From an uncultured Verrucomicrobiota bacterium (lineage in GTDB: Bacteria; Verrucomicrobiota; Kiritimatiellia; RFP12; UBA1067): 5,484 nt of DNA. The stretch spans positions 1 through 5,484 of the forward strand of contig CAMNLN010000247.1 of the NCBI GenBank assembly GCA_946543025.1. The letters are read 5' to 3'. Below the pieces are notes generated by a model. It was not told the DNA's origin. It did not search any database and was given only the letters and a program-made list of their open reading frames with translations. The translations under genes were made by a program, and so were the position numbers. This document shows, piece by piece, positions 1 to 5,475 of this stretch (position 1 is the stretch's first letter; each line of letters opens with the position of its first letter).

Positions 1-12
1 GTTTCTCGCTAG

Positions 13-26
13 CCACGAATCACGAA
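13..26. repeat. Two heptamer units of a YCACGAA repeat
   Basis: CCACGAA (13-19) is followed directly by TCACGAA (20-26), giving two heptamer units just upstream of the first promoter. The same heptamer recurs as four units inside rsmE at 4944-4971. Two units alone would be weak evidence. The match to the rsmE array, including the flanking AG before the first CCACGAA, suggests a short repeat dispersed in this genome. Function unknown. Confidence 0.45.
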
Positions 27-31
27 TTTTA

Positions 32-40
32 TGATATACT
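32..40 (+). promoter_or_regulatory. Extended -10 promoter of the DJ-1/surA-like/aroC unit
   Basis: TGaTATACT is a TG-N extended -10 box (TG at 32-33, hexamer 35-40). No good -35 hexamer is visible about 17 bp upstream, which is usual for extended -10 promoters read by the housekeeping sigma factor. A run of five more T residues follows (41-45). Initiation 6-8 nt after the box would fall at about 46-48, only 2-4 nt before the ATG at 50, so the transcript is probably leaderless or nearly so. Confidence 0.7.
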
Positions 41-49
41 TTTTTCATC

Positions 50-601
50 ATGAAAACGGCACTTGTACCACTAGCTGACGGATTCGAGGACATCGAAGCC
101 GTCTCGATCATCGACGTGCTCCGTCGCGGCGGCGTGCAGGTCGTCACCGCCGCGCTTGGACAAGATCGTCTTGTCCGCTCGGCTCACGGCATCCGGATGG
201 AGGCCGATGCGCTTCTCGCGGATGTCATCGACAACAATTTTGACGCCATCATCCTGCCGGGTGGCGGAGAGGGCACGGAAAACCTTCTTGCCTGCGAGCC
301 GTTGGCGGCGCGTCTTCAGCGGCAGAAGGCGGAGGGACATTTCGTCTGCGCGATCTGCGCGGCGCCGACCGTGCTGGAGGCCGCTCAGGTGCTGGAAGAC
401 GAGGACGTGACGTGCTATCCGTCCTGCGCGAGCAAGATGGGACGGCGCGTGCAGTCCGTCCCGGTGGTTGCGGACGGTCAGATCATCACGGGGCAAGGAC
501 CCGGCTCGGCTACCTTGTTCGCGCTCGTGGTCCTGATGCACCTGACGGACGAGCGGACGGCCCACGGCGTAGCCAACGGCATGCTGACGAACTTGGGATG
601 A
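50..601 (+). CDS. DJ-1/PfpI (YajL/ThiJ-like) family protein
   Basis: This 183-residue cytoplasmic protein belongs to the DJ-1/YajL branch of the DJ-1/PfpI superfamily and has the usual family length. What is seen: an N-terminal strand and acidic loop (LADGFEDIEAV) whose Glu16 matches the conserved nucleophile-activating Glu, a glycine turn LPGGGEG (69-75), the nucleophile elbow CAICAAP with Cys103, and GQGPGSA (148-154), matching the family's RGPGTA-type motif. Family members have been linked to protection against reactive carbonyls and oxidation; the claimed deglycase activity is disputed, so the substrate here is not assigned. One oddity is Cys100, which makes a CxxC with the nucleophile where relatives usually have Ala. 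The ATG at 50 is chosen because the protein aligns from its first residues, although no Shine-Dalgarno precedes it. It opens the operon, 7 nt before the next gene. Confidence 0.88.
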   Translation: MKTALVPLADGFEDIEAVSIIDVLRRGGVQVVTAALGQDRLVRSAHGIRMEADALLADVIDNNFDAIILPGGGEGTENLLACEPLAARLQRQKAEGHFVCAICAAPTVLEAAQVLEDEDVTCYPSCASKMGRRVQSVPVVADGQIITGQGPGSATLFALVVLMHLTDERTAHGVANGMLTNLG

Positions 602-608
602 TTCTGCC

Positions 609-1376
609 GTGAAGCGGACGCTTCTTCATGTCTTTGCGCTCGTCGCGCTCGCCGCGGTCGTGGTCGGCGGCGTCTGGCTGTGGGGACAACGGCCGTGGCG
701 TGTTGCCGTTTCGGTGAACGGACGCGTCCTTACGGCGCGCGAACTGGACATGCGCGCGCAGTTGCTGATGGAGGACGGGCGGCGGATGGGCCAGCTTCCT
801 GCGCCGCCGGAGGATTACCGTCGGCAGGCGGCCGCCCGATGGATCGTGAAGGAGGTGCTGCTCTCCGAAGCCGTCGCGCGGGGCATCGAACTGGGGGCGG
901 AGGACGAGCAGGAGGAAATCGCGAAATTGGAGGCAGACCTGAAGTCGCACCACTTGACGGTGGAGCAGTACTTCCGGCAAATGCCCCTGCCGGAAGAGCA
1001 GATGCGCCGCGATTTTCGGGAAGTGTTGCTGCTCAAGAAGTTCCTGAAGCAAGAAGTTGACGACAAGGTGTCGTTCTTGCCGGCAGACATTGAATCGTGC
1101 ATGAAGGCGCTCAAGTCGAAAGCGTTCCTTCAGAAGACGCACGGCGAAAAAAAACGGATGAAGACCGACCGGAAGAGCGTGACGGACATGCTGCGCGCCT
1201 CTCTGCTCAACAGGGGGTATCGGGACTTGCTTCGTTCGCTCTGCGGGAAGACGGACATCCGCGCCCCGGAATATCCGTTTCTGGAGGACGTGGAACGTTC
1301 GATCCTGCCTTGGAGCCCCAGAAGCCGGCAACAGCCTCTTCCTGATGGAATCGAGCCGAACAAGGAGAAGAAATGA
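609..1376 (+). CDS. Membrane-anchored SurA/PrsA-like chaperone lacking a PPIase domain
   Basis: A 255-residue protein starting at GTG. Residues 1-3 (MKR) and a hydrophobic stretch at about 5-26 form a signal anchor or uncleaved signal peptide; no lipobox Cys is seen, so export or inner-membrane anchoring is inferred. Residues 33-150 read like a SurA N-terminal domain: VNGRVLTARELD, then the helix IVKEVLLSEAVARGIELG, then long charged helices. The end (about 190-220, NRGYRDLLRSL...I) resembles the helix and strand that close SurA-type chaperones after their parvulin repeats. Only about 40 basic residues lie between these parts, too few for a parvulin domain of about 90-100 residues. It would therefore bind unfolded envelope proteins without isomerase activity (inference). 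It starts 7 nt after the DJ-1 gene with a weak ribosome site, and its TGA overlaps the aroC ATG by 4 nt, so coupling is likely. The family call is moderate because SurA_N domains diverge strongly. Confidence 0.65.
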   Translation: MKRTLLHVFALVALAAVVVGGVWLWGQRPWRVAVSVNGRVLTARELDMRAQLLMEDGRRMGQLPAPPEDYRRQAAARWIVKEVLLSEAVARGIELGAEDEQEEIAKLEADLKSHHLTVEQYFRQMPLPEEQMRRDFREVLLLKKFLKQEVDDKVSFLPADIESCMKALKSKAFLQKTHGEKKRMKTDRKSVTDMLRASLLNRGYRDLLRSLCGKTDIRAPEYPFLEDVERSILPWSPRSRQQPLPDGIEPNKEKK

Positions 1377-2416
1377 TTCGCATCGTAACCGCCGGCGAGT
1401 CGCACGGCCCCCAATTGACCGTCATTCTGGAAGGCTTGCCGGCCGGCCTGCCGCTGGACGAAGACCTCATCCGGGCCGACTTGGCGCGACGGCAGATTGC
1501 ACTTGGAGCGGGCGGCCGCATGGCGATCGAGACGGACCGCGCGGCGATCGCCGGAGGCGTTCTTGCCGGCCGGACGACCGGTGCGCCCGTGGCGCTTGTC
1601 ATCGCCAACGCGAACCATGCCGCCTGGAAGGGGAAGTCCGTGCCCGCCTATACGGCGCCGCGTCCGGGACATGCCGATTTCGCGGCGGCGGTCAAGTACG
1701 GCTATGACGACATTCGCCCTGCGCTGGAACGCGCCTCGGCGCGCGAGACCGCGTCCCGCGTGGCGGCAGGCGCCTGCTGCCGCGCGTTGCTGAATGCGTT
1801 TGGAATCGAGGTGAAGGGACGCATCGTCTCGCTCGGCGGGGAACCGTGCGACGGGACGGACGAGACGTCCGTCCGGCTGATTGAGCAGGCTCGCGCGGAG
1901 GGCGAGACGCTTGGCGGCGTGATCGAGGTCGAGGCGACGGGACTCCCCGTGGGACTCGGCTCGCACGTTTCGGCAGACCGCCGCCTCGACGCGAGGCTCG
2001 CCGCCGCCGTGATCTCCATCCCCGCCATCAAGGGCGTGGAGTTCGGGGACGGTTTCGCACTTGCGCGGAAGAAGGGAACTGAAACACGCGGACGGATGGG
2101 CGGGCTTACGGGCGGTATCACCGACGGCACGCCGCTCGTGCTGCGCGCCGCGATGAAGCCGATCCCGACGACGATCAAGCCTCAGCCGACCGTTGACCTC
2201 GCGACGGGCGAACCGGCGCAGACGGTCTACGAGCGTAGCGACGTGTGCCCCGTGCCGCGCGCCGTGGTGGTGGTGGAGGCGGCAGTCTGCCTCGCGCTGT
2301 CGGACGCGCTCGAGGAGAAACTCGGCGGCGATTCGCTGGACGAGATGAAGGCGCGTTTTGAGCAGTTGCCGTCCACAATCCGCCTCTCCTCCGCTGCCAA
2401 GACCTTCTGGCCGTAA
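1373..2416 (+). CDS. aroC: Chorismate synthase (5-enolpyruvylshikimate-3-phosphate phospholyase)
   Basis: Catalyses the last shikimate-pathway step, anti-1,4-elimination of phosphate from EPSP to give chorismate, using reduced FMN that is not consumed. It is expected to be a cytoplasmic homotetramer. Seen motifs: TAGESHG (6-12, catalytic His11), RPGHAD (97-102, catalytic His100), ERASARETASRVAAGA (119-134), LPVGLGS (191-197), GVEFGDGF (221-228), GGITDG (247-252), RAAMKPIPT (258-266) and ERSDVC (287-292). At 347 residues it is shorter than the common 360-400 because three surface loops are short (before RPGHAD, around 155-175, and at 235-242). Two usually conserved sites differ: GYGRG reads ALGAG (Ala46 for Arg), and the T/S-N-x-x-GG stretch reads RGRMGG (239-244). 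The start is fixed by AAGGAG at 1362-1367, 5 nt before the ATG, and by family alignment. No other shikimate genes are adjacent. Confidence 0.95.
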   Translation: MIRIVTAGESHGPQLTVILEGLPAGLPLDEDLIRADLARRQIALGAGGRMAIETDRAAIAGGVLAGRTTGAPVALVIANANHAAWKGKSVPAYTAPRPGHADFAAAVKYGYDDIRPALERASARETASRVAAGACCRALLNAFGIEVKGRIVSLGGEPCDGTDETSVRLIEQARAEGETLGGVIEVEATGLPVGLGSHVSADRRLDARLAAAVISIPAIKGVEFGDGFALARKKGTETRGRMGGLTGGITDGTPLVLRAAMKPIPTTIKPQPTVDLATGEPAQTVYERSDVCPVPRAVVVVEAAVCLALSDALEEKLGGDSLDEMKARFEQLPSTIRLSSAAKTFWP

Positions 2417-2424
2417 GCCTGTTA

Positions 2425-2433
2425 TGATATAAT
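2425..2433 (+). promoter_or_regulatory. Extended -10 promoter of the hisA/M16/rsmE unit
   Basis: TGaTATAAT (TG at 2425-2426, hexamer 2428-2433) is a near-consensus extended -10 box beginning 8 nt after the aroC stop. The best -35 position (about 2405-2410, TTCTGG, inside aroC) is poor. The box shares TTATGATATA with the promoter at 32-40 and is likewise followed by a T-run (2435-2440). Initiation at about 2440-2441 gives a leader of roughly 15 nt to the chosen hisA start. Confidence 0.78.
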
Positions 2434-2444
2434 GTTTTTTCTAC

Positions 2445-2448
2445 GAGG
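2445..2448 (+). promoter_or_regulatory. Shine-Dalgarno that decides the hisA start
   Basis: GAGG lies 7 nt before the ATG at 2456 but only 1 nt before the ATG at 2450. This supports 2456 as the start, giving the protein beginning MIILPAIDLKGG. Confidence 0.6.
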
Positions 2449-2455
2449 CATGAAG

Positions 2456-3190
2456 ATGATTATTCTACCGGCTATCGACTTGAAGGGCGGCGTCTGCGTA
2501 CGGTTGCGGCAAGGCCGCGCGGACGACGTCACGACGTACAACGACGACCCTGCCGCGCAGGCGCGCGACTGGCGGGCGCAGGGCGGACGCGAGCTGCACG
2601 TGGTGGACCTTGACGGCGCGTTCGCGGGTACGCCCCGTCACGCCGCCGTCATCCGGTCGGTGATTGCGGCGTTTGGCGGTCCCGTGGAGGTAGGCGGCGG
2701 GCTGCGAACCCCCGAGGCGCTCGCGGCCGTCATCGAGGCTGGCGCCGTGCGCGCGATCATCGGGTCCGCCGCGCTGGAGGATCCTGCGTTCCTCGCGCAG
2801 GCCGTGGAACTCTACGGCGAGCGCATCACGGCAGGCATCGACGCGCGCGACGGTTTCGTGCAGACGCGCGGCTGGGTGAAGACGACGTCCGTGAAGGCCG
2901 TCGACCTCGCGAAGGCCGTCGCCGCCGCCGGCGTCAAGTCCATCATCTACACGGACACGGCGACGGACGGCATGCTGGGCGGTCCCAACCTCGCGCAGAT
3001 GGCGGCGATCTGCGACGCGGCGCCCGGGTGCGCGATCACCGCTTCCGGCGGCGTCTCGTCGCCGCAGGACGTGAAGAACCTCTTGGCGCTGAAACGGCCC
3101 AACCTGCGCGCAGCCATCGTGGGCAAGGCTCTCTACGACGGGCGTACGACCTTGAAGGAGATGAACGATGCTGCCGACGGCCTCGCTTGA
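2456..3190 (+). CDS. hisA: ProFAR isomerase (phosphoribosylformimino-5-aminoimidazole carboxamide ribotide isomerase)
   Basis: HisA is a cytoplasmic (beta-alpha)8 barrel that opens the ribose of ProFAR by an Amadori rearrangement to PRFAR, the substrate of HisHF in histidine synthesis. The 244-residue length is typical. Seen: PAIDLKGG with catalytic Asp8, VRL-x-QGR (16-21), the phosphate-site strand VEVGGGLRT (77-85), IGSAA (102-106), GIDARDG with catalytic Asp129, GW (139-140), the second half-barrel motif TDTATDGMLGGPN (166-178), ASGGVSS (196-202) and VGKALYDG (222-229). The ATG at 2432 lies inside the -10 box and cannot be the start from this promoter; 2450 is possible, but 2456 fits both the ribosome site and the family N-terminus. 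The gene leads its unit and no other his gene is nearby, so the histidine pathway appears dispersed. The dual-function actinobacterial PriA is a less likely identity given the context. Confidence 0.95.
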   Translation: MIILPAIDLKGGVCVRLRQGRADDVTTYNDDPAAQARDWRAQGGRELHVVDLDGAFAGTPRHAAVIRSVIAAFGGPVEVGGGLRTPEALAAVIEAGAVRAIIGSAALEDPAFLAQAVELYGERITAGIDARDGFVQTRGWVKTTSVKAVDLAKAVAAAGVKSIIYTDTATDGMLGGPNLAQMAAICDAAPGCAITASGGVSSPQDVKNLLALKRPNLRAAIVGKALYDGRTTLKEMNDAADGLA

Positions 3191-4412
3191 GACGTTGCCC
3201 AACGGGCTGAAGCTTGTGCTGGTGCCGGACGATCACGTGGAGAGCGTCTGCTTCGGCCTCTTCGTGGCGAGCGGCAGCCGCCACGAGGCGTCGAAGGACG
3301 CCGGCATTTCGCATTTCATCGAGCACATGCTCTTCAAGGGCACGGCCACGCGCAGCGCGCTTGCCATCTCGCAGGCCATCGAGGGGCGTGGCGGCAACTT
3401 CAACGCCTACACGAGCGAGGAAGGCACCTGTTTTTACGCCTACCTCCCGTGCGACTACCTGCCGACGGCGGTGGACATCATCTCCGACATGTTTGTCCAC
3501 GCGGCGATTCCCGACGCGGAGTTCGCGCGCGAGCGGCAGGTGATCCTGGAAGAGATCAAGATGTACGCGGACGAGCCGGACTCGGTGGCGTCCGAGAACC
3601 TTTCCCGCGCGCTCTTTCCGAACAACGCGCTGGGACTGCCGATCGCCGGCTCCGCCGCGACGCTCGACAAGATGACGCCGCAGACGCTGCGCGAGTACAT
3701 CCGCCGCGCCTACGTGCCGGCGGCGACGACGGCCGTCGTGGCGGGACGGTTCGAGCCGTCCGCCGCCCGCGCGCTCGTGGAGGACGCGCTCGGCGGGCTC
3801 GCGGAAGGCAAGCCGCTCTCCCACGTGCCGGTGAACGTGCGCAAGCGGCCCGTGAAAGAGGTGAGGGCCGAGCGCGACATCCAGCAGGTGCAGCTGGCGC
3901 TCGGGTTCCGCACCTTCGGCGTGCGCGCGCCGGACCGGAAGAAGTACGCGGCGAACGTGTTCGACGGACTGATGGGGCGGTCGATGAGCTCGCGCCTCTT
4001 CCAGAGCGTGCGCGAGAAGCGCGGCTTGAGCTACGACATCCGCTCGCAGATCCAGTTTTTCGAGGAGACGGGCGGCTGGGCCGTGACGGCGGGGCTGGCG
4101 ACCGACCGCGTGCCGCAGGCTGTGGCGGCGATCGAGCGCGAGTTCGGCCGCATTCGTGCGAAGAAGCCGGGCGTGGCCGAGCTCAAGCGCACGAAGGAAT
4201 ACCTGATCGGCAACTTCCGCCTCGGCCTCGAGCAGGTGAGGTCGCGCCTGTTCTTCTTCGGCAACTGCGTGCAGACGTACGGCAGAATCCTGCCGCCGGA
4301 TGAGATCGTCGCCGGCATCGCGGCGGTGACGGCGGACGACGTGCTCGCCATCGCCAACGAAATTCTCCAGGAGAAGAACAAGTCTGTCTCCTGGGTTGTG
4401 CCCAAGAAATGA
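3168..4412 (+). CDS. M16 (pitrilysin) family zinc peptidase, processing-protease type
   Basis: A 414-residue metallopeptidase of the short bacterial M16 type (like Bacillus YmxG and the subunits of mitochondrial processing peptidase). The N-terminal half holds the inverted zinc motif HFIEH (49-53; His49, His53, general base Glu52), followed about 76 residues later by the third ligand in LEEIKMY (Glu128/129). GRGGNFNAYTS (73-83) is a hallmark strand and loop. The C-terminal half (about 220-414) carries REKRGLSYDI (282-291), whose Arg285 and Tyr289 match the substrate-positioning pair of the family. All catalytic elements are present, so an active enzyme, probably a dimer, is expected. No signal peptide is seen, so it should be cytoplasmic; the substrate is unknown. 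The start is supported by AAGGAG at 3155-3160, 7 nt before the ATG and inside hisA. It overlaps hisA by 23 nt and rsmE by 4 nt. Confidence 0.93.
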   Translation: MLPTASLETLPNGLKLVLVPDDHVESVCFGLFVASGSRHEASKDAGISHFIEHMLFKGTATRSALAISQAIEGRGGNFNAYTSEEGTCFYAYLPCDYLPTAVDIISDMFVHAAIPDAEFARERQVILEEIKMYADEPDSVASENLSRALFPNNALGLPIAGSAATLDKMTPQTLREYIRRAYVPAATTAVVAGRFEPSAARALVEDALGGLAEGKPLSHVPVNVRKRPVKEVRAERDIQQVQLALGFRTFGVRAPDRKKYAANVFDGLMGRSMSSRLFQSVREKRGLSYDIRSQIQFFEETGGWAVTAGLATDRVPQAVAAIEREFGRIRAKKPGVAELKRTKEYLIGNFRLGLEQVRSRLFFFGNCVQTYGRILPPDEIVAGIAAVTADDVLAIANEILQEKNKSVSWVVPKK

Positions 4413-5131
4413 ACCGGATATTGTTCGAGGAAAGCGAGCTGGCGGCGGACGGGCGCGCGACGTTCTGCGGCGTCCGGGCGGAGCATGTGCGTACGATCCT
4501 TCACGGAGAGGTGGGGCAGGCGCTCAAGACGGGCGTCGTGGACGGACCGATCGGGACGGGCGTGATCGAGCGCATCGACGGCGAGACTGTGACGGTGCGA
4601 TGCGTTCACGACCGCGAAGCCCTGCCGCCATGGATTGATCTGATCCTCGCGCCGCCGCGTCCGCGCGTGATGAAGCGTCTCTTGCCGCAGCTGGCGGCGA
4701 TGGGCGTGGGACGGCTCGTCCTCGTGGGTGCGGCCAAGGTGGAGAAGGCGTTCTGGGGCGCGCAGCTCCTGAAGGAGGAAATCTACCATCCGCTTCTGGT
4801 GGACGGCCTCATGCAGGCCGGCACGACCGCGCTCCCTACGATCCAGCTGGAGCGCGGATTCGGCAGATGGCTGGAGGGCGGCAGGTTCGAGGAACAGTTC
4901 GCCGGGCAGTCCGATCGGATCGTGGCCCATCCCGACCCGCAAGCCACGAACCACGCGCCACGAACCACGAGCCGCCCTGTCCTTGCCATCGGGCCGGAGG
5001 GCGGATGGACGGACGACGAGGTGGTGCGGCTGGAGGCGCACGGTTTCCGGCGGATGTCCCTCGGGCCGCGCATCCTGCGCACCGACACGGCGACGATCGC
5101 GCTCCTCGCGCGCCTGATGCCGTCTCCCTAG
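4409..5131 (+). CDS. rsmE: RsmE-like 16S rRNA (uracil-1498-N3) methyltransferase, divergent
   Basis: RsmE methylates N3 of U1498 in the decoding centre of 16S rRNA with S-adenosylmethionine. The 240-residue length fits the family. The N-terminal 70 residues match the PUA-like RNA-binding domain loosely (HVRTILHGEVGQ, 26-37). The C-terminal SPOUT knot is clear: AIGPEGGWTDDEV (193-205) and SLGPRILRTDTATIALLA (217-234), close to the family's IGPEGG and LGPRILRTETA. The middle is unusual: the family's K-x-x-ELGV reads LPQLAAMGV (92-100), the SERS region reads AAKVEKAFW (108-116), and the EQSGR region reads MQAGTT (135-140). Residues about 178-189 are encoded by a heptamer repeat array. The start uses the ATGA overlap with the M16 gene; the ribosome site is weak, so coupling is likely. 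SPOUT methyltransferase is secure; the exact target base is inferred from the family. Confidence 0.82.
   Translation: MNRILFEESELAADGRATFCGVRAEHVRTILHGEVGQALKTGVVDGPIGTGVIERIDGETVTVRCVHDREALPPWIDLILAPPRPRVMKRLLPQLAAMGVGRLVLVGAAKVEKAFWGAQLLKEEIYHPLLVDGLMQAGTTALPTIQLERGFGRWLEGGRFEEQFAGQSDRIVAHPDPQATNHAPRTTSRPVLAIGPEGGWTDDEVVRLEAHGFRRMSLGPRILRTDTATIALLARLMPSP
4944..4971 (+). repeat. Heptamer tandem array CCACGAA x4 inside rsmE
   Basis: Four 7-bp units in a row: CCACGAA, CCACGCG, CCACGAA, CCACGAG. They match the two units at 13-26 near the window start. The array encodes about residues 179-188 of the RsmE-like protein, a variable linker just before the IGPEGG motif. At 28 bp the array is not a multiple of three, so gain or loss of one unit would shift the frame ahead of the SAM-binding knot. 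Confidence 0.7.
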
Positions 5132-5153
5132 CCTCACGGCGCGCCCTACCCGT

Positions 5154-5243
5154 GTGAAAGGCGGCACTAACTGGGAAAGCCGCGCTCGCCTGACGCCGAA
5201 GGGCTTTACGTGCGCGGGGTGGCAAAAGCAAGGCGTCCGCTGA
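5154..5243 (+). CDS. Possible 29-codon ORF coupled to the next gene
   Basis: A GTG at 5154 opens a short frame of 29 codons ending in TGA at 5241-5243, which shares its last base with the ATG at 5243 (TGATG). The peptide, which includes GTNWESRARLTPKGFTCAGW, has two Trp, a Phe and a Cys, less like a random GC-rich shadow than most frames here. No Shine-Dalgarno is evident and no family is recognised. It could be a leader peptide, a small protein coupled to the next ORF, or the N-terminal part of the next gene in another frame if a frameshift has occurred. Noncoding sequence is equally possible. No terminator or other element was found between the rsmE stop (5131) and here. Confidence 0.3.
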   Translation: MKGGTNWESRARLTPKGFTCAGWQKQGVR

Positions 5244-5470
5244 TGAACGGGCTGAAGGACAAGCTGGAGGCGGTGAACGATCTTACGACCGCCCGGTCGC
5301 ACATCTACAATGTCTTTGACAAGACGCTACAGCGCTTCGACGTGCTGGCCGCCGGTCATGTCCTGAGCGTTGCCGGGTACGACATCCCCGCGTTCTACAC
5401 GCGCAGCGGGCATGGCGAAGGCTACCGCGTGGTCCGCGTGAGCCGCAAGATCCGCGCGGTATCGCCGTGA
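5243..5470 (+). CDS. Small hypothetical protein, 75 aa
   Basis: I do not recognise a family. From the ATG at 5243 the product has 75 residues: a probably helical first third (LKDKLEAVNDL, residues 4-14), a middle segment around FDKTLQRFDVLAAGHVLSV, and a C-terminal part rich in Tyr, Gly and Arg (YTRSGHGEGYRVVRVSRKI) that could be a strand pair and is strongly basic. No signal peptide or membrane segment is seen, and no Cys. AAGG at 5230-5233, 9 nt upstream, could serve as a weak ribosome site. GTG codons in the same frame at 5210 and 5219 are alternative starts that would add 11 or 8 residues. It follows rsmE by 111 nt on the same strand with no intervening terminator, so it may be co-transcribed. 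A genuine gene is likely but not certain. Confidence 0.5.
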   Translation: MNGLKDKLEAVNDLTTARSHIYNVFDKTLQRFDVLAAGHVLSVAGYDIPAFYTRSGHGEGYRVVRVSRKIRAVSP

Positions 5471-5475
5471 ATATT

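Noticed and set aside
31..51. Inverted repeat ATGAT...ATCAT around the first promoter
   Set aside because: Five base pairs with an 11-nt spacer in AT-rich DNA that includes the start codon is too weak to call an operator.
2412..2430. Terminator between aroC and hisA, or after rsmE
   Set aside because: No GC-rich hairpin followed by a T-run was found at either place; the T-run at 2435-2440 follows the -10 box, not a hairpin.
2432..2455. HisA start at the ATG at 2432, adding residues MFFLRGMK
   Set aside because: This ATG overlaps the TATAAT box at 2428-2433, so it would lie upstream of the transcription start, and the extra residues do not fit the HisA N-terminus.
510..3824. Other long antisense ORFs (510-1331, 1130-1966, 2465-3202, 3036-3824)
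   Set aside because: All lie opposite well-supported genes, have low-complexity Arg-rich products and lack family motifs.
3449..4303. A 284-codon + strand frame inside the M16 gene
   Set aside because: The product is dominated by Arg, Ala and Gly, and the true frame carries all M16 motifs.
5160..5205. Riboswitch-like stretch with GCGGC/GCCGC pairing and CGCCGAAGGGC resembling parts of glycine or cobalamin riboswitches
   Set aside because: Only a 5-bp stem and one short similar string are seen; the remaining conserved core elements are absent, and the stretch also reads as an ORF.
5210..5242. GTG at 5210 or 5219 as the start of the last small gene
   Set aside because: Neither has a good ribosome site, and both would overlap the short upstream frame; the ATG at 5243 is preferred, though this is not proven.
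4031..5302. Long antisense ORF of 423 codons
   Set aside because: It covers the M16 and rsmE genes in a GC-rich region; its product is rich in Arg, His and Pro with no recognisable motif, as expected of a shadow frame.
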